Shown: positions 18,856-28,573, counted from the stretch's first letter. The stretch: 64,000 bases of DNA from Anaerobaca lacustris (GCF_030012215.1 NZ_JASCXX010000005.1:1-64000), one strand, 5' to 3'. Numbers and translations: made by a program. The notes: generated from the letters alone by a model not told the origin.

Positions 18856-19617
18856 TCAAGCGGCGGCCTCGATGATCTGCACGAAATCATCGGCTTTCAG
18901 ACTGGCCCCACCGACCAGACAGCCGTCCACGTCCTCCTGGCCCATCAGTTCCTCGGCGTTGTCGGCCTTGACCGACCCGCCGTAGAGGATGCGCATTTCC
19001 TGAGCGACGGCCTCATCGTACATTTCGGCCAGCAGCCTGCGGATGAAGGCGTGAACCTCCTGGGCCTGCTCGCGCGTCGCCGTTCGCCCCGTGCCAATCG
19101 CCCAGACCGGCTCGTATGCGATCGTGACAGCGGAAACCTTCTCGGCGCTGAGCCCGGCCAGACCGGCGCGGGTCTGTCGCTCGACGACCTGCTCGGTCTG
19201 CGAGGCGTCCCGCTCTTCGAGCAACTCGCCGACGCACAAGATCGGCAGCAGACCGCCGGAAAGCGAAGCCGTCAGCTTCCTGTTGACCAACTCGTCGCTC
19301 TCGCCCAGAACGTGGCGACGCTCCGAGTGCCCGCAGAGAACGTAGGTGCAGCCGACGTCTTTGAGCATGGCCGCGCTGATCTCCCCGGTGAAGGCCCCTT
19401 TGGCCTCGAAGTAAACGTCCTGGGCACCGAGCGCGACACCCGACGAACTGACGGCCTGCCCGACCGCCGACAGATAGACGAACGGCGGGATCACCGCCAC
19501 GTCCACGCTGCCGCCGGCCAGCGCCGACGCGCCGTCGACGACGGCCTTGGCCAAGGCCACGCCCGAACCGCAGTCCGTGTTCATTTTCCAGTTCCCGGCT
19601 ACAAACGGTTTTCTCAT
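18856..19617 (-). CDS. tpiA: Triosephosphate isomerase
   Basis: Interconverts dihydroxyacetone phosphate and glyceraldehyde 3-phosphate. It has 253 residues. The catalytic residues are visible: Lys in 'FVAGNWKMNTD', His in 'YVLCGHSERRHVLGE' and Glu in 'TIAYEPVWAIGTGRTAT'. The phosphate loop is 'ILYGGSVKADNAEEL'. The ATG at 19617 is supported by AGGAG just upstream; the open extension to 19812 is not family-like. It sits 28 bases downstream of pheA and 65 bases upstream of secG. Confidence 0.98.
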   Translation of the reverse strand: MRKPFVAGNWKMNTDCGSGVALAKAVVDGASALAGGSVDVAVIPPFVYLSAVGQAVSSSGVALGAQDVYFEAKGAFTGEISAAMLKDVGCTYVLCGHSERRHVLGESDELVNRKLTASLSGGLLPILCVGELLEERDASQTEQVVERQTRAGLAGLSAEKVSAVTIAYEPVWAIGTGRTATREQAQEVHAFIRRLLAEMYDEAVAQEMRILYGGSVKADNAEELMGQEDVDGCLVGGASLKADDFVQIIEAAA

Positions 19618-19645
19618 TGTGCTCTCCTGTCGTGATCTCTCACTG

Positions 19646-20716
19646 TCACAGTAACTCGGTGGCTCGCGGGAAGCTGCCCAGGATCGACAGTTGCAGGCAA
19701 TGCTGCCGCGACTCTTCCAGGCCGATCTGAATTCGCTCCTCGGTGTGGTGTCCGAGGAAATCGACGAAGAAATAGTACTCCCATCCGCGTTTCTTGCTCG
19801 GCCGCGATTCAATGTTCGTCATGTTGATGTTGTACTTCTTGAAGACCTCCAACACGTCGGCCAGGGCCCCGGCCTTGTGGGCGGTGCTGAAGAGGATCGC
19901 CGTCTTGTCCTCGCCGGTCGGTTTGGCGTCCTCTTTGCTGACGACGAGGAACCGCGTGATGTTGTTGGCGATGTCCTCGATGTTCTCGCAGATCATTTTC
20001 AGCCCATAGAGTTCGGCGGCGATCTTCGATCCGATGGCGGCGGTATTCGGCTCCTCGGCCGCCATCTGCGCCGCCCGCGCCGTCGAGGCGACGGGGATCG
20101 TCTTGGCCTCCTTGAACGTCGCGGTCAACCAGTTGCGACACTGGGCGAACACTTCGGGTTTCGAGTAGATCTTCTCGACGTCCTCCAGCAGGCAGTTGGC
20201 CAGCAGGTTGTGGTGGACGGCCATCAGCACCTCGGCACAGACCTTCACGTCCGTCTCGATCAGTGCGTCGAGCGTCTCGATGACGCCGCCTCCGGTCGAA
20301 TTCTCGATCGGAACGATGCCGAGGTCGCAATGTTCCTTGCTGATCTCGTCGAAGACACTGCGGATGTCGGCCAGGGGTTCGTACTCGACGCTCTGGCCGA
20401 ACTTGAGCATCGCGGCGGTGTGGCTGAAGCTGCCCGCCGGGCCGAGATAGGCGATGCGAAGCGGCTTCTCCAGCACGAACGACCCGCTCATCAGCTCCCG
20501 CCAGATCGCAACCAGCGTCCGATCCGGCAGAGGCCCCTGGTTGGCCCGGCGAATCTTGGCCAACACCTGCTTCTCGCGGTCGGGCGCATAGATCGGCCCG
20601 TCGGTGCGGCTCTTGAGCTTGCCCACTTCCACAACCACTCGCGCTCGCTCGTTGAGCAGCTTGACCAACTCGAGGTCGATCTCATCTATTCGATTGCGCA
20701 GGTCGTCCAACGACAT
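19646..20716 (-). CDS. pheA: Bifunctional chorismate mutase / prephenate dehydratase (P-protein)
   Basis: Makes phenylpyruvate from chorismate for phenylalanine synthesis. It has 356 residues in three parts. Residues 1-80 form the AroQ chorismate mutase ('LRNRIDEIDLELVKLLNERA'). The prephenate dehydratase runs about 90-265 ('IAYLGPAGSFSHTAAM', 'VPIENSTGGGVIETLD', and the Thr-Arg-Phe site 'NNITRFLVV'). The C-terminal ACT domain, which senses phenylalanine, holds 'AHKAGALADVL' and 'NMTNIESRPSK'. It is the first gene of the reverse operon; its promoter must lie in 20717-20830, where no clear box is seen. Confidence 0.97.
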   Translation of the reverse strand: MSLDDLRNRIDEIDLELVKLLNERARVVVEVGKLKSRTDGPIYAPDREKQVLAKIRRANQGPLPDRTLVAIWRELMSGSFVLEKPLRIAYLGPAGSFSHTAAMLKFGQSVEYEPLADIRSVFDEISKEHCDLGIVPIENSTGGGVIETLDALIETDVKVCAEVLMAVHHNLLANCLLEDVEKIYSKPEVFAQCRNWLTATFKEAKTIPVASTARAAQMAAEEPNTAAIGSKIAAELYGLKMICENIEDIANNITRFLVVSKEDAKPTGEDKTAILFSTAHKAGALADVLEVFKKYNINMTNIESRPSKKRGWEYYFFVDFLGHHTEERIQIGLEESRQHCLQLSILGSFPRATELL

Positions 20717-21011
20717 AAACCCAACTCGACTCTTTCCGCGACGCGTCCCGGCGAAAGACTGGTCGCTCCACGCGGAGGTTACCCGTGGTCAAACCCCTAT
20801 TGCCGGCCCGGTCGTCCTTCACAGGCTCAATTCGATCTCGTGAAAACTCTTTTTCTTATCAGGATTTTGCCCTTGCGTCAACGGATTTCGCCCGTAAGGT
20901 GAAGATTTGTGTGAGAAATGCCGGTTGCGGACCGACCGGCCGGCGCGCGACCCACGTAGGAACCGAAGCACCCTTTTCATGGGCAGGAACTTTGGGCAGG
21001 AGGCCGATGGC

Positions 21012-21593
21012 ATGACGGCGAGCATGCTGAGATATACAACTTTCGACACTCCGTGGGGCTGCTTCGGCTTGGCTTGTGCCGGCGAGCGGGTCTGCCGGAC
21101 CATTCTTCCTGCGCCGGACGGCGCGACGGTCCGGACGGCATTGCTGGCGGGCCTGGAGCGGCGAGCGTCGCACGATGCCGTCTTCGAGAAGGGCCTGGCC
21201 CGCGGCCTGCAACAGCGCGTCGTCGCCTATTTCGAGGGCGAAAACACCGATTTCAGTACTGATCCGGCGATCGACCTCGGCGGTCTGGGGCCCTTTACGC
21301 AGGCCCTTCTGACGGCCTGCCGACAGATTCCGGCCGGCCAGACGCAAACCTATGCAGCCCTGGCCCGGAGCATCGGCCGTCCCCACGGGGCCCGAGCGGC
21401 CGGCAATGCCCTGGCGGCCAATCCCATCCCCCTGATCGTGCCGTGCCACCGCGTCCTGCGCACCGACGGCGGGCTCGGAGGCTTCTCCGCCCTCGGCGGA
21501 ACAGCCGTGAAGCAGAGGATGCTTCTTCACGAGCGGTCCTGCCGTTTCTCTGGAGAACGAGCGGAATCGTGCGGGCAGCTATGGGCACATTGA
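21012..21593 (+). CDS. ogt: Methylated-DNA-protein cysteine methyltransferase
   Basis: A suicide DNA repair protein that takes the methyl group of O6-methylguanine on its own Cys. It has 193 residues. The active-site motif is 'LIVPCHRVLRTDG', the Arg finger and recognition helix lie around 'GQTQTYAALARSIGRPHGAR', and the end 'LGGFSALGG' is typical. The ATG at 21012 has a strong ribosome site (AGGAGG, 20998-21003). About 20 extra residues follow the normal C-terminus. A lipoprotein gene starts 32 bases later. Confidence 0.94.
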   Translation: MTASMLRYTTFDTPWGCFGLACAGERVCRTILPAPDGATVRTALLAGLERRASHDAVFEKGLARGLQQRVVAYFEGENTDFSTDPAIDLGGLGPFTQALLTACRQIPAGQTQTYAALARSIGRPHGARAAGNALAANPIPLIVPCHRVLRTDGGLGGFSALGGTAVKQRMLLHERSCRFSGERAESCGQLWAH

Positions 21594-21625
21594 ATCGCCT
21601 CATCCGCAGAGACAGGACCTTCTCG

Positions 21626-22900
21626 ATGCCGTCGGACGTCCGACGGACGACGTTGTTGACCGTTGCGGTGCTGGTCTGGACCTTGGCCGGCTGCCGAACG
21701 GTCAACAGGGGTCTCACCGAGGCCGTCCTGGATGGCGAGCACGCCAGGCAGTGGCACATCCGCTATGGTAGTCAGAGCTTCTACAGCCTCGGCGATGAGG
21801 GGCTGGCCAAGATCGAATTCGAAGGCCTCATCGATCGTGAGCGGGTCCGCGTGCGATACCAACGCGGCATGCAGGGCCAAGCCGAGTGCGTCGCCGATGT
21901 GACAACGCGCCTGATCGAGCAGGTCGAATTGCGGGTGGGCATGACCATCACCACATCAACTACCATCGATCTCTTGCGATTCGACGAGCCGCCCCAGAAC
22001 TTCGACATCCAACTGACGGTCGAGCCGAACGAGTTCCCCCTGCCGTTGTTCGTCCGCGCCGGCGACGAGTCGTGCACATCGATCCTGGCCCAGAACCGCA
22101 GCTACCCCTATGTTCTGATGCACGAACTGGTTGAGACCTCGTTGGCCGCCCGCGCGGGCGGGCGGGTCCTTCCCGACGTGGGATACGGCTGGTTTGGGCT
22201 TGGTGGGTCGGTCAACAACTACACCCGCTGGTTCCGCGATGGCTTGGCCAACTACGCCGGCTACCTGGCCTGCGAGATCCTCTCCGACGAGATGGACTGC
22301 CCGGAATGCCCGACGCGCGTCGCACCCCTTCTGCACACCAGCCCGCTCTCAAGGCTGGCCACGGTCAGGACGCGCCTGTTTTCCTGGTCGCAGTCGTCGC
22401 CCAGCGAGCACGAACGCGAGCACTACAACGCCGCACTGGGCCTGTTCCTGCTGATCGAGGACCGGTTCGGGCAGCAGACGATTCGCGATATACTGGCCGA
22501 CGTCGCTACGCGAGAGACCGTAGACGGACGGGACCTCCGCGCGATCGCAAGCCAGGTCATCGGCACCGACGTCAAACAGTTCGTCGCCGACTTCGAGTTT
22601 CCCATGATCGGCGGTGTACTGACGCCCGTCACCCGGGCGCTGGCCGCCAACAAAGGCCTTAACGTGGCCGAGGGCCTGCTTCTCGAGTTCGTCGAGCCAG
22701 ACGGCCCGGCCGACCGGGCGGGACTGAGGCCCGACGACGTGATCGTAGCGGCCGCTTCGGCTCCGGTAGCCGACACGATCGACTTTGAACTGGCCCTGTT
22801 GCGGGCCGGCCGGCCGGCCTCCATCCCGCTGGCGATCTGGCGAAAGGACGCCGGAACGATCGACGTCGAATTCCCCCTGCTGTACCCCGGCAAGGACTGA
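21626..22900 (+). CDS. PDZ-domain lipoprotein, peptidase-like
   Basis: A 424-residue exported protein. The N-terminus is a lipoprotein signal peptide ending in the lipobox 'LAGC' ('LLTVAVLVWTLAGC'). The middle (residues about 130-330) resembles a zinc-peptidase-like fold by pattern only: 'YVLMHELVETSLA' has an H-E but no full H-E-x-x-H, so activity is doubtful. Residues about 330-420 form a PDZ domain ('GLLLEFVEPDGPADRAGLRP' then 'DDVIVAA'), which binds peptide ends. Starts at 21581 or 21626 are possible; the second gives a clean signal peptide. The true role is unknown. Confidence 0.7.
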   Translation: MPSDVRRTTLLTVAVLVWTLAGCRTVNRGLTEAVLDGEHARQWHIRYGSQSFYSLGDEGLAKIEFEGLIDRERVRVRYQRGMQGQAECVADVTTRLIEQVELRVGMTITTSTTIDLLRFDEPPQNFDIQLTVEPNEFPLPLFVRAGDESCTSILAQNRSYPYVLMHELVETSLAARAGGRVLPDVGYGWFGLGGSVNNYTRWFRDGLANYAGYLACEILSDEMDCPECPTRVAPLLHTSPLSRLATVRTRLFSWSQSSPSEHEREHYNAALGLFLLIEDRFGQQTIRDILADVATRETVDGRDLRAIASQVIGTDVKQFVADFEFPMIGGVLTPVTRALAANKGLNVAEGLLLEFVEPDGPADRAGLRPDDVIVAAASAPVADTIDFELALLRAGRPASIPLAIWRKDAGTIDVEFPLLYPGKD

Positions 22901-23286
22901 AGCGACACGGGAAGACAGCGCAGGTTGTTGATGCGGACCAGTCCACCATCCCCAAACGCGGCGCGTTTGAGGTTGCCACACACCGGGCGTAATGGAAAGG
23001 CAGAAGGACGCCTCCGGCAAGTGAATGGGTGCACTGCGTGTTTGTAAGTGGCCAGTCGCATGCGTGGCCCTTACCACTTCGCGGCGCCGGGAACGACGGG
23101 ACTTGTTGGCGGGCTCTGCGAAGATCTACCCACAAACATGGATCGCACCCGGAGTGAACGGAGGCGAGAATTGCACTTGCGGGCGGTGATTCGGATGGGG
23201 TAAGGTTGTATCGTCGCCGGGCCTGATTGCAGCCAACGAACCGGCACGGACTCGAAGGGTTCACGCCAATTGACGAGGTGCAAACG
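22901..23286. other. Intergenic region, no gene recognised
   Basis: No convincing frame is seen on either strand between the lipoprotein gene and the oxidoreductase gene. A partial inverted repeat around AAGTGG and CCACTT (about 23047-23085) is the only structure noticed. Confidence 0.4.
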
Positions 23287-24615
23287 ATGGACGCATTGAA
23301 TCGTCGCGCATTCCTGAGACACTCCTTTGGTGCGGTCGGTGCACTGGCCCTGTGGCCGTCGGCCCGGGCGCTGGGGGCCAACGACAAGATCGTAATGGGC
23401 GTGATGGGCCTGGGCGGTCGCGGCACGTATCTGGCCGAGAAGTTCGCCGAGCGGCCCGACGTCGAGGTCGCCTACCTGTGCGACCCGAACACGAGGCGAT
23501 TCGCCCGGGCGCGCGAGGCGGTCGAAGAGGCCCAGGACCGCAGCCCCAAAATGGTCCAGGACTTCCGCAGGATGCTCGACGACAAGAGCGTGGACGTGCT
23601 GATCAACGCGACGCCGGACCACTGGCACGCTCCGGCCTCGATCCTGGCCTGCCAGGCGGGCAAGGACGTCTTCGTCGAGAAGCCGCTCGCCCACAACATC
23701 TGGGAGGGCCGCAAGATGGTCGAGGCCGCCCGCAAGTACCAGCGCGTGATCCAGGTCGGCATGCAGTCGCGCAGCGCCCCGTATGCACACAAGGCCAGGG
23801 ACTACATCCGCGCCGGCAAGCTGGGCGACGTCTATCTGGTTCGCGTCTACAACATGATGCAGCACCCCAAGCGGCCCGATACGCCGGACGGACCTGTCCC
23901 GGACGGTTTCGATTACGACCTCTGGTGCGGACCGGCGCCGAAACGGCCGTACAATCCGTCGCGTCAGTGGCTCAATCAGTTCGACTACAGTTGCGGCCCG
24001 ATCGCCGGCGACGCCGTACATCAGTTCGACCTAGCTCGGTTCCTCGTCGGCGATCCGCTCTATCCAAGCGCTGTTTCACAGACGGGCGCCATCCGCTCGC
24101 TTCGCGACGGAAGGGACATGCCCGACACGCAGATGGCGCTGTTCGAATACGAGGGGCTGACAATGACGCTCGATGCGTCGCTGTGGACGCCGTACATGAA
24201 GAAGATCCCCGCGAGCATTCGCGATTCCGACCGGTTCCCCGACTGGCCGTTCTGCAGTACGAAGGTCGAGGTCCTGGGCACGGAAGGGTTCATGGTCTTC
24301 GGCCGGCACGGCGGCGGCTGGCAGGCCTACGATGGCAACTGCGAGCTGGTCCACTCGGAATTCGGCCGCCAGGGGGACAAGGAGCACCAGGACAACTTCA
24401 TCGAATGCATTCGCAGCCGGAAGAGGCCGACATCCGATGTCGAGATCGGGCATCTCTCCGTGCTGCCGTTCCACATCGCCAATATCTCCTATCGCGTCGG
24501 CAACCAGCGTCTGCAATTCGACCTGGCAACCGAGTCGTTCACGAACTGTGACGAGGCCAATCAGTACCTCAAGCGCCAGTACCGCCCCGGCTGGACCATC
24601 CCGGAGAACGTATGA
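23287..24615 (+). CDS. Tat-exported Gfo/Idh/MocA-family oxidoreductase
   Basis: A 442-residue NAD(P)-dependent oxidoreductase, probably acting on sugars outside the cytoplasm. The N-terminus is a twin-arginine signal ('NRRAFLRHSFGAVGALAL'). A Rossmann domain follows with 'VMGVMGLGGRGTYLAEKF' and 'LINATPDHWHAPASI'. The motif 'VFVEKPLAHNIWEGRKMV' is the E-K-P signature of the family, whose Lys is catalytic. The C-terminal alpha/beta domain binds substrate. Such exported family members are abundant in Planctomycetota. The inner ATG at 23287 is chosen because the Tat signal begins there. The substrate is unknown. Confidence 0.92.
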   Translation: MDALNRRAFLRHSFGAVGALALWPSARALGANDKIVMGVMGLGGRGTYLAEKFAERPDVEVAYLCDPNTRRFARAREAVEEAQDRSPKMVQDFRRMLDDKSVDVLINATPDHWHAPASILACQAGKDVFVEKPLAHNIWEGRKMVEAARKYQRVIQVGMQSRSAPYAHKARDYIRAGKLGDVYLVRVYNMMQHPKRPDTPDGPVPDGFDYDLWCGPAPKRPYNPSRQWLNQFDYSCGPIAGDAVHQFDLARFLVGDPLYPSAVSQTGAIRSLRDGRDMPDTQMALFEYEGLTMTLDASLWTPYMKKIPASIRDSDRFPDWPFCSTKVEVLGTEGFMVFGRHGGGWQAYDGNCELVHSEFGRQGDKEHQDNFIECIRSRKRPTSDVEIGHLSVLPFHIANISYRVGNQRLQFDLATESFTNCDEANQYLKRQYRPGWTIPENV

Positions 24616-24661
24616 CGAGAGTTGAACGTCCTGCTCCTGAGAAGATGGCCGGACCGCGACG

Positions 24662-24764
24662 TTGTCATTCCGAGCGCAGTCGAGGAATCTGGCGCTGAAT
24701 GAGAGGCGCGCATCGTCTATGGCCAGACCCCTCGGCTGCACTTCGTTCCGCTCGGGGTGACAAA
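24662..24764. repeat. MITE-like long inverted repeat
   Basis: The left arm starts TTGTCATTCCGAGCGCAG and continues CGAGGAATCTGGC. The right arm, read in reverse, is TTGTCACCCCGAGCG plus 9 extra bases, then a similar CGAGGGGTCTGGCC. The imperfect arms of about 30-40 bases could fold as one long hairpin. Repeats of this kind (ATTCCGAGCG...CGAGGAATCT) are seen scattered in many bacterial genomes. It fills the gap between two genes and extends the downstream frame artificially. Confidence 0.8.
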
Positions 24765-24810
24765 CGAGTTGTCGCGCAGGGTTCTTCCGAATCGATCAGA
24801 GGATACGTTG

Positions 24811-25959
24811 ATGGCAAGACAGAGGAGGCTTCGAAGTATCGGGGTTTGCGCCGTTATTTGGCTGGCGTTGTGCGCCGGTGCGGAAGCGAGATGGCTGCCG
24901 ACGCACGACGTGAAGGTGCGGGTCGAGCACACCGAATTGGGTGGGCCTCGGGTCGCCGTCGAGTATGAGCTAACCGACCCGAACATCTCGCCGGAATCGC
25001 CCGCTTACGTCTTCCTCCGCTACAGCAGGGACTTCGGCGACAACTGGCAGTTGGTCCCGATGGATGCTCTGCAGGGTAATGGCTTCGATATCGTCGAACG
25101 ACCCGGACGCAAGGAGGTATTCTGGTGGGGCACGGACCAGACGGTGGCGACCGATCCGGAGCAGATCGAGGTCCGCGTCCGCGCGATCGCGATGGCCCGG
25201 ATCCCAGCCGGGCGGTTCGTGATGAAGGCCCTGCCGGGCGGCGGACGGGACGAATCGAGAAAGACTGGTCCGGACACGAACCTGCCGCTCTATTTCATGG
25301 CGAAATGCGAAACGACGGTCGCGATGTACGCCGATTACCTCAACGAGGTCGGCGGTGACGGCGCGGGCTGGAACCCCCGAATGGCCCGGGCCGACCGCTG
25401 CGGCATCGTCCAGGAGAGCAACCACACCTATAGCGTGGCCCCCGGCCGGGAGGACTATCCAGTCACGTATGTCTCGTGGTACGACGCGATGGGCTTTCTG
25501 CGGTGGTGCGGCTTGCGACTGCCGACCGAGGCCGAGTGGGAGAAGGCCGTTCGCGGCGGGCTCTACCTCGACGGCGACCAGACCAGAGCCCAGCCGAACC
25601 CCAAGCCCGAGCGCCGCTACCCCTGGGGCGACGAGGCCCCGGATGAAGGGGGCGTGTACCGCTGCAACTTCGACGGCGAAGACGACGGCTTCGAGCGTCT
25701 GGCGCCGGTGGGCCGCTTCGGCAAGTTCGCCAGTCCCTATGGCATCTGCGACCTGGCCGGAAACGTCGCCGAATGGACGCTCGACTGGTACTCGACCTCG
25801 TACCACGTCGGCCTCGACGGGTTCCGCACGGTCCGAGGCGGCTCATGGATGGCCGTGCCCGAAGGGTGCGACGCCGTCACGGGTGCGACGCAACTGCCGC
25901 TGCAGGAAAGCTCCATCATGGGCTTTCGCGGCGTCCGAGCCACCGCCACCGCTCCGTAG
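24811..25959 (+). CDS. Secreted SUMF1 (formylglycine-generating-enzyme-like) domain protein
   Basis: A 382-residue protein with a signal peptide (residues 1-25, 'VCAVIWLALCAGAEA'). Residues 30-130 form a beta-rich domain ('VKVRVEHTEL', 'VFLRYSRDFGDNW'). The C-terminal 240 residues are a SUMF1/FGE-sulfatase fold: 'RIPAGRFVM', 'YPVTYVSWYDAMGFLRWCG', 'LRLPTEAEWEKAVRGG', 'YPWGDEAP', 'NVAEWTLDWY', 'GFRGVRA'. The Cys pair of true formylglycine-generating enzymes is not present near 'VRGGSWMAVPEGC', so a structural or other catalytic role is more likely. The ATG at 24811 is chosen because the upstream part of the frame is repeat DNA. Confidence 0.85.
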   Translation: MARQRRLRSIGVCAVIWLALCAGAEARWLPTHDVKVRVEHTELGGPRVAVEYELTDPNISPESPAYVFLRYSRDFGDNWQLVPMDALQGNGFDIVERPGRKEVFWWGTDQTVATDPEQIEVRVRAIAMARIPAGRFVMKALPGGGRDESRKTGPDTNLPLYFMAKCETTVAMYADYLNEVGGDGAGWNPRMARADRCGIVQESNHTYSVAPGREDYPVTYVSWYDAMGFLRWCGLRLPTEAEWEKAVRGGLYLDGDQTRAQPNPKPERRYPWGDEAPDEGGVYRCNFDGEDDGFERLAPVGRFGKFASPYGICDLAGNVAEWTLDWYSTSYHVGLDGFRTVRGGSWMAVPEGCDAVTGATQLPLQESSIMGFRGVRATATAP

Positions 25960-26128
25960 ACGCATCCATTCCATTCAACGCTCCGTGGAGAAGACCGTTG
26001 AAGACGGCCCGCGACCGGCGTACAATTCCCGCTGGATGGACGGTCGGCAACGTCCTGATTGGAATGGGCGGCACGCACGAAGTCCTCCCACGAGGCGAAG
26101 ACGGAAACCATGATCCGGGAGTCAGCCG

Positions 26129-28573
26129 ATGGAACGACATGATATCGCGCACGCGGTGCTTCACGCGGCCGACGAGTTCAACAGCCGCAAACTCTGGGCG
26201 CGGTTCACGAACTACGACTGCTTTGGAGTGCGAATCGAAGGACAGGACGATCTGATGCTGGGTGCCGTGCTCGGCAACGCTGGGGAGGAATATGGTCTGT
26301 CCCTGTTTCGTGGGCCTCACGCCGCTGCTTCCCTGCACACGATTCTGGATCCCGAAGGACAGGACGATGATGCCCTGGACGACATGGATATCCTGAGTTT
26401 CAACATGGAGACGTTTGGCGACCTGCTACCGGATGCCAGGACCCTCTTGCGCAAGGCAGGCCTGGCCCCCCGTCGCAGCGATCAAGTGCCCCAGTTCCTG
26501 GCCAAGCCGGCAGGACACCAGGTCCGGCTGGCAGACGAAACGGAGCTGAGTCTGCTGCATTTGATCTTGCGAGCGGCTGTCGAGGCGGACCGGAAGAAAC
26601 AACTGCACCCGCACACGCTTGGGGACGAAGAGGGAATCTGTGTCCTGAACGTCAGCGGGCATGCGACGGCGCCGCAAGTGAGTGTGACGCGGGAACGATT
26701 CGAGCGGCAAGCAGCACCCGATACGATACCGCTGTTGCCTGCAACCCACGGCCTTGGCGGCCTGGCCCGCCTGGAAGCAACCTGGCTGATAGGCATGCCG
26801 ACGGTGCCGGCCGGCATTCAGGGCGACGATCGCACGATGCAGATACTGCTGGTGGTCGACGAAGCGAGCGAATACGTGCTTCGCGGCGAGACTGTACTCG
26901 GAGGCAACATCCGAGAGGCGGCGGCAATCGTGGTGGAGACGTTTCACGGCAAGGGTTTGACCGCTGTGACGGGCCTGCCCGACCAGATCGTCTTCTCCAG
27001 TCGCAAGCTCTATGAGGCCATGGCGCCGAGCCTCGAACAGGTGGGCGTACAATGCGCGTATGAGTCCGAAATCCCAACACTGCGGGCGATCGTCGCCGGC
27101 TTCGTTGCACGCCTCGGCATGGCCTCGCCACGGCCCGGCGAGACTGCGGAGCCCGCAGACGCATGGGACAACGAGGTTCCTGCATCCGATGACCTCGAGG
27201 GTTGGAAGGAGGTGGATCGGCGATTGTTTCAACGCTTTGCCCGGCACTTCGAGGAGGAAGACCGGCTGTGGTCGTCGCGCCCGATCAGGCGATACTTCAA
27301 CGACGATGATCTGGACTATTATCTCGACGAGCACGAGCAGCAAAGGGTTGCTGAGGCATACACCGCCTGGGGCATCCTCGATTACCGACCGAACAAGAAC
27401 AGCAGGACGCACGCGGAGAAGATGCTGGAGAAGGGTCTGCCGGAGGCCGAAGCTCTGCTGCTGCGGGCCCGAATGGAGAGCTGTCCCACGCTGTATCGGG
27501 TGGCCGGTCACAACGCCAAGGCCGGCACAATCGACCTCGAAGATGTCCTGCTGGGCGGGACCGTGACAGTGAACGATAAGGCGATGTCCAAGGACGTCCA
27601 CGACAGCATCTTCCTGGTGGCGCGCGTGTCTCGGGCAGGACAATTCCACTTCATTGAAGTGGCCGGCCCCCCGCTGGGCGCCGGCATGGGGCTGCACGCC
27701 GTGGAATTCCTGCGAAACGAGGGGGTGGAATTCACGCGTGAGGGTCTGCGAGCAGATGCCCACAAGCTCGGCTGGTTGTGGGGCTGGATGGATGACTGGC
27801 AGGCCAACTGGCAGCCGCCGCACACACACAACACCGACAGCCACGAGTTGCTCTGGCACACGGCGTCGTTCTCCGTCGCCGAACCGGAGCAGGTTCGAGA
27901 GGTTCTGAAGAAGCGAGAGGACGTGGACTACGACGAGGAGGTAGATGAATTCGTCTGGAGCAGGGACGCCGAGACAGACAGTGGCATGCCCGGGCAGAGG
28001 GTCATGCTGGGACGGCTGGAATTCGTGGGCGATGAGTTGGTGTTAACCGTCAACTCCGCTGAACGATTCGAAGCTGGACGCAGATGGCTGGACAAGTTGC
28101 CGGGTGTGGCCTTTGAGGCCGTTACGACACGATCTCTGGATCGGAGAGCGCACGACCTTCCCCTTGATGAGAAGATCAGCGAATCCGAACCTATCGAGAT
28201 CACGCCGGAGATTGAATCGTCCCTGCAGGACTTCATGAACAAGCACTACATGGGCTGGATCGACACGCCGTTACCGGCACTGGGCGGCAAGACACCCCGG
28301 CAGACCTGCCGAACGGAGGCAGGACGTCAGCGGGTCCTGACACTGATTCGAACCATGCCGGACCCTTGCGGGCCTGTAGCCGTCAAGGTTCCCCGCACAG
28401 CCATGATGGCGGAGTTGGGACTGACAGAACAAGCCTCGCCGCCGGCGGCAGGCGTCAGTAAGCCCGACGCACCGATTCCAATCAGTGCAATTCCCCCGAA
28501 ACCCAAGGCGGCTCGGAACGCTCCTTGTCCCTGCGGCAGCGGGCACAAGTACAAGAAGTGCTGCGGCCGATAG
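26129..28573 (+). CDS. Large SEC-C zinc-motif protein
   Basis: An 814-residue cytoplasmic protein. The last 18 residues are a SecA-C-terminal type zinc motif, 'NAPCPCGSGHKYKKCCGR'. The N-terminal 350 residues resemble the DUF6930/DUF7309-type regions found with SEC-C proteins, by general pattern only. Residues about 690-745 ('HYMGWIDTPLPALGGKTPRQ') recall the toxin-binding C-terminal fold of Xre/MbcA/ParS antitoxins, where 'LGGKTP' is conserved. No toxin gene is adjacent. The function is unknown. It stands between the SUMF1 gene and tRNA-Tyr with no close partner. Confidence 0.75.
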   Translation: MERHDIAHAVLHAADEFNSRKLWARFTNYDCFGVRIEGQDDLMLGAVLGNAGEEYGLSLFRGPHAAASLHTILDPEGQDDDALDDMDILSFNMETFGDLLPDARTLLRKAGLAPRRSDQVPQFLAKPAGHQVRLADETELSLLHLILRAAVEADRKKQLHPHTLGDEEGICVLNVSGHATAPQVSVTRERFERQAAPDTIPLLPATHGLGGLARLEATWLIGMPTVPAGIQGDDRTMQILLVVDEASEYVLRGETVLGGNIREAAAIVVETFHGKGLTAVTGLPDQIVFSSRKLYEAMAPSLEQVGVQCAYESEIPTLRAIVAGFVARLGMASPRPGETAEPADAWDNEVPASDDLEGWKEVDRRLFQRFARHFEEEDRLWSSRPIRRYFNDDDLDYYLDEHEQQRVAEAYTAWGILDYRPNKNSRTHAEKMLEKGLPEAEALLLRARMESCPTLYRVAGHNAKAGTIDLEDVLLGGTVTVNDKAMSKDVHDSIFLVARVSRAGQFHFIEVAGPPLGAGMGLHAVEFLRNEGVEFTREGLRADAHKLGWLWGWMDDWQANWQPPHTHNTDSHELLWHTASFSVAEPEQVREVLKKREDVDYDEEVDEFVWSRDAETDSGMPGQRVMLGRLEFVGDELVLTVNSAERFEAGRRWLDKLPGVAFEAVTTRSLDRRAHDLPLDEKISESEPIEITPEIESSLQDFMNKHYMGWIDTPLPALGGKTPRQTCRTEAGRQRVLTLIRTMPDPCGPVAVKVPRTAMMAELGLTEQASPPAAGVSKPDAPIPISAIPPKPKAARNAPCPCGSGHKYKKCCGR

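Noticed and set aside
24811-25959. SUMF1 protein as a true formylglycine-generating enzyme
   Set aside because: The catalytic Cys pair near the C-terminus is not present and the protein is secreted with an extra beta domain.
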